NCBI GenBank assembly: GCA_022361395.1
Contig: JAKSAX010000076.1
Coordinates: 1-64,000, forward strand
Length of the DNA: 64,000 bases
Source: Desulfobacterales bacterium
GTDB taxonomy: Bacteria; Desulfobacterota; Desulfobacteria; Desulfobacterales; Desulfobacteraceae
Reading direction: 5' to 3'
Shown one piece after another: positions 19,269-28,666 of the stretch. The notes below the pieces were generated by a model, which did not search any database, was not told the DNA's origin, and saw only the letters and a program-made list of their open reading frames with translations. The position numbers and the translations under genes are program-made. Position 1 is the first letter of the stretch; each line of letters opens with the position of its first letter.

Positions 19269-21170
19269 TCATGCGTTTTTTCCATACCCGATCTTTCCTA
19301 AGGAGTCCTCGATTTCATCCAGGATGGTATAGTCGTCAATGGTTGCAGGTACTTTATATTCCTTTTTATCTGCGATGGACCGCATGGTCCCTCTCAATAT
19401 CTTGCCTGATCTTGTTTTTGGTAAACGTTTGACCACGGTGGCGGTTTTAAAGGCGGCGACCGGGCCGATTTTTTCACGGACCAGGGCAATCACCTCTTTA
19501 ACCACCTCATCTTCATCTCTGTCCACACCGGCATTGAGCACCATCATCCCTAAGGGGATCTGTCCTTTGAGCTGGTCTTCAACACCCATAACAGCACATT
19601 CTGCCACATCCGGGTGTCCAGCTATTGCCTCTTCCATGGCGCCGGTTGACAGTCTGTGCCCGGCAACGTTGATAATATCATCGGTACGGGCCATGACATA
19701 AACGTACCCCTCCTCGTCAATGTACCCTGCATCTGATGTTTCATAGTATCCGGGGAAGGCGGAGAGGTAAGCCTCTTTATACCGCTGGTCATTCTGCCAC
19801 AGGGTGGGCAGGGTGCCTGGCGGCAGGGGCAGCTTGACCACGATTGCACCGATCTCCCCCTTGGGAACGGGTTTGCCGTCACCGTCCAGTACATCCATGT
19901 TCCATCCGGGTGCAGCCTTAGTGGGAGAGCCCGGTTTTACCGGGAATTGTTCAATACCCATACAATTGGCTGCAATGGCCCAACCGGTTTCCGTCTGCCA
20001 CCAATGGTCGATTACCGGTACTTTGAGGCTGTTTTCAGCCCATGACAGGGTATCCGGATCTGTCCGTTCCCCGGCAAGGAACAGATAGTTGAATCCGGAC
20101 AAATCAAAATCCTTCATCATCTGGGCCGTGGGATCTTCCCGCTTAATTGCCCTGAAAGCTGTGGGAGCGGTAAACAGGGTTTTTACCTTATGTTCGGAAA
20201 TGATCCGCCAGAATACTGATGCATCAGGTGTTCCAACGGGTTTTCCTTCAAAAACAATTGTTGTACAGCCTTTGAGCAGCGGCCCATATACAATATAGGA
20301 GTGGCCTACCACCCAGCCGATATCCGAGGCCGCCCAGTAGACGTCTCCGGTATCGACTCCGTAAATGGCGCTCATGGTCCACTTCAGGGCAACCATGTGT
20401 CCGCCGTTATCCCTGACCACCCCCTTGGGCTGGCCCGTGGTTCCCGAGGTATACAGGATATAGAGCGGATCTGTGGCTTCAACGGGAACGCAATCGTGGG
20501 GACTTGCCTGGTACATGACATCTGCCCAGTCAAAGTCACGCCCGTCCTGCATTTCGGCCTGGGCCTGGGGGCGCTGGAGGATGATACATGCATCCGGTTT
20601 GGCTTCAGACAGGTCTATGGCCTCATCCAAAAGGGGTTTGTATTCAATCACCCGGGTCACCTCAATGCCGCAGGAAGCCGAGACAATGACCTTGGGTTTT
20701 GCATCGTTGATCCGGGTGGCCAGCTCATTTGCAGCAAACCCGCCGAACACAACGGAATGCACCGCACCAAGACGGGCACAGGCCAGCATGGCAAAGGTGG
20801 CCTCGGGGATCATGGGCATATAGATAATAACCCGGTCCCCTTTTTTAACCCCTTTGGCGGCAAGGGCGCCTGCAAACAATGAAACCTGTTCTTTCAGGTC
20901 ATTATAGGTGAATTTCTTTATTGTATCTGTAACCGGACTGTCGTAAATAATCGCGGTCTGATCTCCTCTGCCGTTTTCCACATGAAGGTCCACCGCATTG
21001 TAGCAGGTGTTTGTCCGGCCACCGGTGAACCAGCGGTAAAACGGTTTGTTGGAATCATCCAATACCTTGTCCCACTTTTTATACCAGAAACAGTCTTCAG
21101 CAACAGGGCCCCAGAATCCGTCAGGATCATTAATCGATTTGTCATAGGCTTCGGCATATGAATTGGACAT
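19269..21170 (-). CDS. prpE: propionyl/acetyl-CoA synthetase-type AMP-forming acyl-CoA ligase (PrpE-like)
   Basis: YILYTSGTTGQPKGVVRDNGGH; VIDHWWQTETGWAIAANCMG; KTRSGKILRGTMR; N-terminal YAEAYDKSINDPDGFWG as in PrpE/ACSS3. Confidence 0.85.
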   Translation of the reverse strand: MSNSYAEAYDKSINDPDGFWGPVAEDCFWYKKWDKVLDDSNKPFYRWFTGGRTNTCYNAVDLHVENGRGDQTAIIYDSPVTDTIKKFTYNDLKEQVSLFAGALAAKGVKKGDRVIIYMPMIPEATFAMLACARLGAVHSVVFGGFAANELATRINDAKPKVIVSASCGIEVTRVIEYKPLLDEAIDLSEAKPDACIILQRPQAQAEMQDGRDFDWADVMYQASPHDCVPVEATDPLYILYTSGTTGQPKGVVRDNGGHMVALKWTMSAIYGVDTGDVYWAASDIGWVVGHSYIVYGPLLKGCTTIVFEGKPVGTPDASVFWRIISEHKVKTLFTAPTAFRAIKREDPTAQMMKDFDLSGFNYLFLAGERTDPDTLSWAENSLKVPVIDHWWQTETGWAIAANCMGIEQFPVKPGSPTKAAPGWNMDVLDGDGKPVPKGEIGAIVVKLPLPPGTLPTLWQNDQRYKEAYLSAFPGYYETSDAGYIDEEGYVYVMARTDDIINVAGHRLSTGAMEEAIAGHPDVAECAVMGVEDQLKGQIPLGMMVLNAGVDRDEDEVVKEVIALVREKIGPVAAFKTATVVKRLPKTRSGKILRGTMRSIADKKEYKVPATIDDYTILDEIEDSLGKIGYGKNA

Positions 21171-21217
21171 GAATCTCCTCCTAGCGCAACACGTTAATTA
21201 TTAATAAGGGTTCAGAC

Positions 21218-23248
21218 CTACTTCTGAACCATGTTTCTTATTTCCTCGACCACTTCAGGGTTGGCAAGGGTCATGACATTACCCACATCACCCCTGTTTG
21301 AAATGGCTCCCAGAACACGTCTCATGATTTTACCCGAACGTGTTTTGGGCATATCAGGCACCAGCCACACCTTTCTTGGTTTGGCTATTTTACCGATCTG
21401 TTCGCATACGGCGGCGGAAATTTTCTGGGCCAGCTCTTCAGTGGGCTCAATACCGGTTTTAAGCGCAATATAAAGATCGGGTTCCTTACCTTTGATATCA
21501 TGAGCCACAGGCACCACTGCTGCTTCCGCAACCTCTTCCACAACCAGGGATGCGGATTCTATCTCCTTGGTTCCCAGGCGGTGGCCGGAGACGTTGATTA
21601 CATCGTCTATGCGGCCCAGGATCCTGAAATATCCGTCGTCGGCCATCATGGCGGCATCACCGGCCAGGTAGGGCCAGTCCCTCCAGTCCTTACTCTCCGG
21701 ATTCCTGCAGATGTCGGCAAAATAGGTATCAACAAAGCGCTGGCGGTCTCCCCAAACGGTCTGGAACTGTCCGGGCCACGGGTTGCGGATGCAGATATTG
21801 CCTGCGATACCGGTTTCGGTGATCTCATTTCCGTCATCATCCAGGATAAAGGGGTGGATACCAGGCACACCGGGGCCGGCACTTCCGGGTTTCATGGGTT
21901 TAAGTCCCGGCACTGTGGAACAGAGGAATCCGCCGGTTTCCGTCTGCCACCAGGTATCAACGATGATGGCCTCACCTTTGCCTACGGCAGCCTCATACCA
22001 TTTCCAGACTTCGGGTTCGATGGGCTCACCCACGGTGGTCATATGTTTGAAATGATAGTTATACTTGGCAGGTTCCTCCGGTCCCAGTTTTCTCAGGGCG
22101 CGAATGGCTGTGGGTGCGGTGTGGAAGATGTTTACATCAAGCTCCTGGGCAATCCGCCAGGACCGTCCGGCATCCGGGTAGGTGGGCACCCCCTCGTAAA
22201 TAACTGTGGAGGCGCAGAGGGCAAGGGGGCCGTAAACAATGAAGGAATGACCGGTTATCCAGCCGATATCCGCCATACACCAGTAGACATCTTCAGGATG
22301 GATGTCCTGGATATACTTGGACATGGCAGTTACATAGGAGAGGTAACCGCCGGTGCCGTGCTGGCACCCTTTAGGCTTGCCGGTTGTGCCGCTGGTATAC
22401 ATTAGAAACAAAGGGTCCTCTGACAGCATCTGCTCTGGCTCTATCCGTGCGCCGTAATGGTTCTTCAGATTATCGTTTACAAAGATGTCGCGATTGTCAA
22501 CCATCGGGGTGTCTGAAGAGTATTTTCCGGGGTACCGCTGCCATACCAGTACCGTATCAACCACCTGGCCCTGTTCGGCGGAGAGTTTGACAGCTTCATC
22601 CGCATTGACTTTATGGTTTAAAAGATTACCGGCACGGTAGTAAGCATCCATGGTAATCAATACCCTGGAGTTTGAATCAACGATGCGGTCCGCACAGGCG
22701 GAAGCTGAAAAACCGCCGAATACAACCGAGTGAATAACCCCGAGCCTTGCACAGGCCAGCATGGTAATGGGCAGTTCAGCAGACATGGGCATATGGATGG
22801 TAACCCGGTCTCCCCGTTTAAGTTTGGCGTCATTTTTCAACAGGGAGGCAAATTCATTCACCCTTACGTAAAGTTCCTGGTAGGTGATGTGGTCCACCCG
22901 TTCCTCTTCAAGTTCGGGCACAAAATGGATGGCTGTTTTGTTTTTATTGTCCTTGAGGTGTCGGTCTATGCAATTGTAGGATGCGTTGAGTTTTCCGCCT
23001 TTAAACCACTTATAGCAGGGGGCATCGCTTGTATCCAGCACTTCATCCCAATATTTGTACCAGGTGAGCAGTTCGGCATATTCAGTAAAGTAATCAGGGA
23101 AGTTGTCCAGACTGAACCTGTCGAAAATGTCAGGATCATTCAGGTTTGCCTGGCCGATAAACTTTGAGGAAGGGTAATAGTAATCCTCTTCTTTCCAATG
23201 GACTGCGATTTGGGCTTCCGTAGTTTCGACAACTTCTTTTTTGCTCAT
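21218..23248 (-). CDS. acs: acetyl-CoA synthetase (AMP-forming)
   Basis: LFLMYTSGTTGKPKGCQHGTGGY; IIVDTWWQTETGGF; KTRSGKIMRRVLGAI. Confidence 0.92.
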   Translation of the reverse strand: MSKKEVVETTEAQIAVHWKEEDYYYPSSKFIGQANLNDPDIFDRFSLDNFPDYFTEYAELLTWYKYWDEVLDTSDAPCYKWFKGGKLNASYNCIDRHLKDNKNKTAIHFVPELEEERVDHITYQELYVRVNEFASLLKNDAKLKRGDRVTIHMPMSAELPITMLACARLGVIHSVVFGGFSASACADRIVDSNSRVLITMDAYYRAGNLLNHKVNADEAVKLSAEQGQVVDTVLVWQRYPGKYSSDTPMVDNRDIFVNDNLKNHYGARIEPEQMLSEDPLFLMYTSGTTGKPKGCQHGTGGYLSYVTAMSKYIQDIHPEDVYWCMADIGWITGHSFIVYGPLALCASTVIYEGVPTYPDAGRSWRIAQELDVNIFHTAPTAIRALRKLGPEEPAKYNYHFKHMTTVGEPIEPEVWKWYEAAVGKGEAIIVDTWWQTETGGFLCSTVPGLKPMKPGSAGPGVPGIHPFILDDDGNEITETGIAGNICIRNPWPGQFQTVWGDRQRFVDTYFADICRNPESKDWRDWPYLAGDAAMMADDGYFRILGRIDDVINVSGHRLGTKEIESASLVVEEVAEAAVVPVAHDIKGKEPDLYIALKTGIEPTEELAQKISAAVCEQIGKIAKPRKVWLVPDMPKTRSGKIMRRVLGAISNRGDVGNVMTLANPEVVEEIRNMVQK

Positions 23249-23817
23249 CTGTCATCTCCTTTGGCTTTGATGATTAAACACTAATGTTATGGATGATTTT
23301 AAAGAATGCTGAAGTTTGAGCACCTCCCTATGGTTATGGCGTGACAAGATTACTGGCTAATCTTTTGTGTATATCGTTGTGCGTTTATACTTTAAGGCCT
23401 TGTCTTTTACTTAGGGCCGTACGTTGCAAAAACCCGAACAGATGGAGGCAGAGATTCAGATGAAGTGAAAAATCGTAGTCATTAGCTGAATCCGATTTAT
23501 AGCTTAGTCCTACCAATATTAAGATTAGAATGTGAAGTCAATAAAAAAGTTCAGTTTTTTCATAAATTCTTATTAATCCTTGCTTGATAAACATTTGATA
23601 ATTTATGACCAGGAAAGTAAAAGGCGCACAGTGGCGGAAACAGAGTGGATCAGACTATGTTTAAACCTTGTTTGGCCTGGATAAACAAAGCCCTGTTCGG
23701 GCGAAATCTCAGGTGATTTTGCATCAGAGTTAAGATCCTGATTACCGATTATGGGGTTATTGGATTTTATTGCTGGTTATCGGGAAAAATTCGTCAAATA
23801 GGAACGTCAAATAATCG

Positions 23818-23847
23818 TTGCAAGTGAAATCTTAACTCGGGTATAGT
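23818..23847 (+). promoter_or_regulatory. putative sigma70-type promoter of LUD-DUF166 operon
   Basis: TTGCAA-N18-TATAGT about 40 nt upstream of the 23886 ATG; tandem CGTCAAATA at 23792..23800 and 23805..23813 just upstream. Confidence 0.4.
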
Positions 23848-23885
23848 CTTTCTGGGACATGAACTTAAATACTTAAGGAGACGCC

Positions 23886-24539
23886 ATGAAAAACCCTATT
23901 GATAATTATTGGTTATTGAAACTTGAGGCGGTCAAGGAAAACCTTGAAAATAATAATTTTGAAGTGCATATATCTGAATCGGCAGAAGCGGCTAAAAACC
24001 TTGCCCTTGAGAAAATCATACCTCCCCTGGATGTTAAAAGCGTATCCTGGGGCGGTTCAATGTCTTTTATCGGTACCGGCCTGTTCCACGCCCTTAAGGA
24101 TAATCCTGATTTAGAGGTGCTGAACACATTTGACAAGAGCCTGTCTGTTGAAGATATGCTGGAACGCCGGCGGCAGTCCCTTATGGTGGACCTTTTTATC
24201 ACCGGAACAAATGCGGTGACTGAAGCCGGGCACCTGGTAAACCTTGATATGATCGGCAACCGGGTGGCGGCCATTATGTGGGGCCCTAAAAATGTTCTCC
24301 TGATCATCGGCCGGAACAAGATCTGCGGGGACCTTGAAGATGCCATGTTCAGGATTAAAAATTATGCAGCCCCTGTGAACACCATGAATCTTGATAAAAA
24401 GACGCCCTGCAGGAAAACAGGTATCTGCCACGATTGCTCCAGCCCGGACCGGATTTGCAATTATTGGACAATTACGGAAAAATGTTTTTCCAAAGGCAGG
24501 ATAAAGATCATCCTGGTAAATGAGGACTTGGGATTCTAA
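23886..24539 (+). CDS. LUD-domain (LutC/YkgG-like, DUF162) lactate utilization-type protein
   Basis: SVSWGGSMSFIGTGLFHAL; DLFITGTNAVTEAGHLVNLDMIGNRVAAIMWGPKNVLLIIGRNKI. Confidence 0.88.
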   Translation: MKNPIDNYWLLKLEAVKENLENNNFEVHISESAEAAKNLALEKIIPPLDVKSVSWGGSMSFIGTGLFHALKDNPDLEVLNTFDKSLSVEDMLERRRQSLMVDLFITGTNAVTEAGHLVNLDMIGNRVAAIMWGPKNVLLIIGRNKICGDLEDAMFRIKNYAAPVNTMNLDKKTPCRKTGICHDCSSPDRICNYWTITEKCFSKGRIKIILVNEDLGF

Positions 24540-24541
24540 AG

Positions 24542-25165
24542 ATGCAGACCATAGCCATTTTTCAGCAAAACGGTTCAGGTAAAAGCAAAATAGCCGGTAT
24601 TAACCAGTTCGGGGATAAGGAGTTCCGGCTTGAAATTTTTAATATAGATGAACAACTGCCTCTGGTCATTGATGACACCTCTGAGTACCTGCCGGAAGTT
24701 ATAGAGGCAGATCTTGTTCTGGATTACTTGAAACACCAGGATTTATCAGAGGACTTGAGCCTGATGTGCGAACGCCTGAACATTCCGGTGATCGCCTCCG
24801 GAAAAAAAATTACCTCTGGATGCGCTGTCTGCCCCCCTACCTGATGCACCCTTGCAGACCAGGATGGTCTGGGAGAGTATGGAGATCTTTTTGGAGCCCC
24901 TAAAAGCGATATAGAGGGTGAAGAGGAGAAGATCAAGGAGATCAAAGTGCACAGAGGTGCTGCCTGCGGCGCCACCTGGCTGGCAGCCGAAAAGATTCAG
25001 GATATGCCCGTTGAAGAAGCCAAGACCCGCTTCGGGCTGGAAGTTCAGTTTTTCTGTACGGCAAATCCTGCCGGATGGGATCCCATGTACGGTAAGAGTC
25101 CTGTTCACGTGGCCGCGGATATTCATACGGCTGTTTTAAAAGCATGTCTAAAGAAGAAAAAATAA
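24542..25165 (+). CDS. DUF166-family selenoprotein (Sec encoded by in-frame TGA at 24842..24844)
   Basis: Frame continues through TGA to TAA at 25163..25165 (track ORFs 24542..24844 and 24947..25165 are in the same frame); ...GCAVCPPT-U-CTLADQDGLGEYGDLFGAPK...; hairpin CAGACC-AGGAT-GGTCTG (24855..24871) 10 nt after TGA. Confidence 0.85.
24855..24871 (+). promoter_or_regulatory. putative bacterial SECIS element
   Basis: 6-bp perfect stem CAGACC/GGTCTG with 5-nt loop AGGAT (G at loop position 2), loop starts 17 nt after the TGA; extendable with CTT/GAG pairs across one mismatch. Confidence 0.7.
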
Positions 25166-25181
25166 GGACGGATTAAGAAAA

Positions 25182-25472
25182 TCAATACCGGATTTGAAAC
25201 CCTTTTATTTCCGGCTGAACGGCAACGGGCTGGGTGCTCACCCCTTCCACGTCTGAAAGGGGAGCCCCATCCCGGCACCATGCCACCATGTTTTCAACCT
25301 GCTCCCGGTTTCCCTGAAACAATGCCTGGACAGAACCGTCCGGCATGTTTTTAACATAACCGTCAACCTCTTCCAATTGTGCCGCTTTCCGGGTTTCCGC
25401 CCTGAAAAACACCCCCTGAACCCGGCCTGTCACCTTAACACTTACCGCTATTCGGGCTGTTTGTTTACTCAT
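25182..25472 (-). CDS. acyP: acylphosphatase
   Basis: VTGRVQGVFFRAETRKAA...GYVKNMPDGSVQALFQG. Confidence 0.93.
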   Translation of the reverse strand: MSKQTARIAVSVKVTGRVQGVFFRAETRKAAQLEEVDGYVKNMPDGSVQALFQGNREQVENMVAWCRDGAPLSDVEGVSTQPVAVQPEIKGFQIRY

Positions 25473-26653
25473 TTTTCCTCCCTGGTAGGTTTCTTTACTG
25501 GGTTTAAACTTGCCTTTTTTACCACATCAGTTCCGAACTTCTGCCAGATTGAATCCACAGCACGGTCTACACTTTTCCATTGCTTCTCGTGTATCTCATC
25601 AGGATCAGGAAGCAGTGACATCTGTACGGGTTCCGACTTGTGCTGAAAATCAGATACCCCGACACCTATAAGCCGGATTTTCTTTTTAAATTTCACCTTT
25701 TCAAAAAGCGAAACAGCTTCATCGAAGATCGAATTGGATGAGCTGATCCATGAGAGCGTCTTCTTCCCACGGGTAATCTGGGTAAAATCCGAAAATTTTA
25801 ATTTTATGGACACATGGCGGCATACCCAGTCCTTTTGCCGTAAATCGCGTCCCACCCGCTGGGCATGTGCCAGAAGGATCCTGCGTATCTCATCCGGGTT
25901 GCTGATATCTTCGGAAAGCGTTGTTTCACTGGAAATGGATTTCCGGATAGAGGTTGTCTCAATGGGTGTCTCATCAATCCCCCGGGCCAACTGGTATAGC
26001 CTTGCTCCCATTTTGCCGAATTTCCGGTCAAGCAGGGGACGGTCCAAACGGCGGAGGTCTCCCAGGGTATTTACCTGGAGGGCTGCCATGGCTTTCATTG
26101 CCTGCCGGCCGACGCCGGGTACGCTCCTTACGGGCAGGGTATTGAGTATCTCGTCCACCTTTTCCTCGGGGATAAAAGTCAATCCGTCCGGTTTATTCAT
26201 GTCCGATGCAATTTTTGCCAGAAACTTGACCGGTGCAATTCCTATTGAACAGGTTAATGAAAGATCCTGGTAAATAGCTGATTTTATCTTACCGGCAATG
26301 GACCGGGGGCTGCCGAACAGTTTTCCGCATCCGCTTATATCCATATAGGCCTCATCAATGGAAACCGGCTCGACCAGAGGGGAAAATTCCCTGAGAATCG
26401 TCATGATACGTCTAGAATCCGTCACGTATTTACGGCGGCTTCCGGGAAGGATAATCAAATGAGGGCACCGCTGTTTGGCCTGGAAAACAGGCATAGCCGA
26501 ATGAATGCCGAATTTTCGGGCCTCGTAACTGGCCGTGGAAACCACACTCCGTTTTGAATGCCCCGAAACCACGATAGGTTTGCCTTTTAAGCCTGGATTG
26601 TCCCTCTGTTCCACAGCAGCAAAAAAAGCATCCATATCCACATGGAGAATCAT
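25469..26653 (-). CDS. dinB: DNA polymerase IV (Y-family)
   Basis: MILHVDMDAFFAAVEQRDNP; VSIDEAYMDISG; SIGIAPVKFLAKIASDMNKPDG. Confidence 0.95.
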   Translation of the reverse strand: MILHVDMDAFFAAVEQRDNPGLKGKPIVVSGHSKRSVVSTASYEARKFGIHSAMPVFQAKQRCPHLIILPGSRRKYVTDSRRIMTILREFSPLVEPVSIDEAYMDISGCGKLFGSPRSIAGKIKSAIYQDLSLTCSIGIAPVKFLAKIASDMNKPDGLTFIPEEKVDEILNTLPVRSVPGVGRQAMKAMAALQVNTLGDLRRLDRPLLDRKFGKMGARLYQLARGIDETPIETTSIRKSISSETTLSEDISNPDEIRRILLAHAQRVGRDLRQKDWVCRHVSIKLKFSDFTQITRGKKTLSWISSSNSIFDEAVSLFEKVKFKKKIRLIGVGVSDFQHKSEPVQMSLLPDPDEIHEKQWKSVDRAVDSIWQKFGTDVVKKASLNPVKKPTREEK

Positions 26654-27045
26654 GGGGCCTGTCTTTTTAAATCCTGTTTTTGCATCTCAAGTACATATTT
26701 GTGAATAATCTCGTATTCGTCAACCGTGCAGTTTTCAAATATACAATGGCATTTATCATCCCGGGTTAAATGTAAAATCCTGACCTCGGCCTTCAAGACG
26801 GATTTTTCATCTTGATTCGGAACTTTCAGGTTAAGGGTAACCCGGTCAATATCATATTTTTTAAACCCCTTATCGGTGCAGGCCAGACCGCCGGCACTGA
26901 TATCGAGAATGGTGACTGCCCTGCCTTTAAAGGTCATTGACAATCTGTGTTCAGGCCGGAATACATACCTGAATGCAGACCGCTGATCATCAAGCTCACT
27001 GATCGATATAGGATCAGTTGGTTTTTTCTTTTTTTTCCAGAACAA
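26650..27045 (-). CDS. PilZ-domain protein
   Basis: RSAFRYVFRPEHRLSMTFKGRAVTILDISAGGLACTDKG (PilZ-like). Start uncertain: track ORF begins at 27114 but overlaps motB; TTG at 27045 (LFWKKKKKPTDP) is an alternative. Confidence 0.6.
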   Translation of the reverse strand: MFWKKKKKPTDPISISELDDQRSAFRYVFRPEHRLSMTFKGRAVTILDISAGGLACTDKGFKKYDIDRVTLNLKVPNQDEKSVLKAEVRILHLTRDDKCHCIFENCTVDEYEIIHKYVLEMQKQDLKRQAP

Positions 27046-27748
27046 ACTCAACTCTCCTGTTTTTTGCACGGTTTTCAGCTGTGGTGTTGGGAACCAGGGG
27101 AAGAATTTTCCCATATCCGGTAGCCGTAAGGCGGTCCGGGTTAATCCCCTGGGAAATCAAATATTTCAGGACGGTGGTTGCACGAATGGCGGATAACTCC
27201 CAGTTTGACGGAAAGGCTTTCGTTGCAATGGGGATATTATCCGTATGGCCTTTAATATTAATGTCGTATTCGGTAAATTCTTTAAACAGCCCGATCATCT
27301 GGTTTATTTCGGGGATGGCGGACGGATTGAGACTGGCTGATCCGGATTTGAAAAGTGCCTCGCCTGAAATGGTTATGACAAGTTTTCCACTGTGATCTTC
27401 CAGAGAAAGCTGCTCGGTTTTGGCAGAATTTTTTACCATACGATCCATGGACCTGTACAGGGCTGAGTCCCTGGTTCTTAATCCGGTTATCTCATCAATC
27501 CGGATTTTCTTGTCAAATCCGTCCGGCCTTCCCATGAATTTCATGATCCCTTCGATTTCGGGATTCTCTTTTATGGTCTCCTGAACAGTTGCAAGCTTAT
27601 CCTGGTATTGTTTTTTTTCAAAAGAGGCAAGGGTGTAGAGCAGCACAAAAAAAACCATAAGCAGGGTCATGAGATCGGCATAGGTGACCAGCCATGTGGC
27701 CTCGTCGTCATAGGTGATATACCCCTGGTTGTATCCGGTATCTTTCAT
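27014..27748 (-). CDS. motB: flagellar motor protein MotB (OmpA-like)
   Basis: WLVTYADLMTLLMVFFVLLYTLASF; C-terminal GHTDNIPIATKAFPSNWELSAIRATTVLKYL. Confidence 0.88.
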   Translation of the reverse strand: MKDTGYNQGYITYDDEATWLVTYADLMTLLMVFFVLLYTLASFEKKQYQDKLATVQETIKENPEIEGIMKFMGRPDGFDKKIRIDEITGLRTRDSALYRSMDRMVKNSAKTEQLSLEDHSGKLVITISGEALFKSGSASLNPSAIPEINQMIGLFKEFTEYDINIKGHTDNIPIATKAFPSNWELSAIRATTVLKYLISQGINPDRLTATGYGKILPLVPNTTAENRAKNRRVEFVLEKKEKTN

Positions 27749-28524
27749 GATGTTACCCTGACATCCATTGCTTCAAGGGGCTTGCGGAGCCTTGAGGAAA
27801 TAAAACTCGACAGCTTTTCGTAGATAATAATGGGGTTGTTGTTATTGATGATGGATATGGCACCCTCACGCATGATTTCGAGATTAATTATTTCGATCAC
27901 GGTACGGGACCTGAGCTTTCCGGCAACCGGCAGAAAGAAAAGGGTGGATAAAAAAGAGCCGTAAAATGTGGTCAGCAGTGCAGTGGCCATTGCAGGTCCG
28001 ATGTTTGAGGGATCCTGGAGGTGGGACAGCATCTGGACAAGGCCGATAAGGGTACCGAGCATCCCGAATGCCGGTGCGTAAATTCCCATCTTTCTGAATA
28101 CGTCCTGCACAATAAAGTGCCGCATCTGCAGAGATTGAATTTCCGTGGTCAGGGCCGCCCGGATCACCTCTTCGGATGAGCCGTCCGCCAGAAGGCCGCA
28201 GGCCTTTTTAAGGAAGGACGACCGGGTTTTCACCTTTGCAAGCTGCATAAGGCCCTGGCGGCGGCTGATCCGGCTGAGTTTTATCATTGTGGCCACGGCT
28301 TCGTTGGGATCCTCCTTGTCTTTTGAGAATACAAAATAGGCTGCTTTGAATGCTGCGAAAACATCCCTGAACTGAAAGGTGATCAGCGTGGTTGCCAGTG
28401 TGCCGCCAAACACAATCATCAATCCGGGAATATTGATGAAATTATAGGAATCCCCACCAAGAAAAATGGCGGAAATGATCAACGAGAGCCCGGAAATTAT
28501 GCCGATAAAAGAAGCTAGGTCCAT
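27745..28524 (-). CDS. motA: flagellar motor protein MotA/PomA (MotA/TolQ/ExbB family)
   Basis: GIYAPAFGMLGTLIGLVQMLSHLQDPSNIGPAMATALLTTFYGSFLSTLFFLPVAGKL. Confidence 0.9.
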   Translation of the reverse strand: MDLASFIGIISGLSLIISAIFLGGDSYNFINIPGLMIVFGGTLATTLITFQFRDVFAAFKAAYFVFSKDKEDPNEAVATMIKLSRISRRQGLMQLAKVKTRSSFLKKACGLLADGSSEEVIRAALTTEIQSLQMRHFIVQDVFRKMGIYAPAFGMLGTLIGLVQMLSHLQDPSNIGPAMATALLTTFYGSFLSTLFFLPVAGKLRSRTVIEIINLEIMREGAISIINNNNPIIIYEKLSSFISSRLRKPLEAMDVRVTS

Positions 28525-28666
28525 AGTGTCTCACTTAAAATTATTAACGTATTATGAGTTGATAACTGCCTCTGTGATTCAGGCCACATGCTATTATATT
28601 CCGCAATCAGGGTCAAGGCATTAGGGGAGAGAAGGCTGGCTGGTTTGATCAGGAAATTATGATTTT

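Noticed and set aside
21500-22405. 301-aa plus-strand ORF in the track
   Set aside because: Fully antisense to acs with low-complexity, frame-shadow composition; no recognisable domain
24842-24844. TGA interpreted as a pseudogene/nonsense mutation in the DUF166 gene
   Set aside because: Frame stays open for 106 codons after it with good coding character, the TGA is flanked by Cys codons and followed by a SECIS-like hairpin; Sec is the better explanation
24542-24844. Short 100-aa protein as the complete gene product
   Set aside because: Truncated relative to the in-frame continuation; ends at a catalytic-looking CPPT-U-C site
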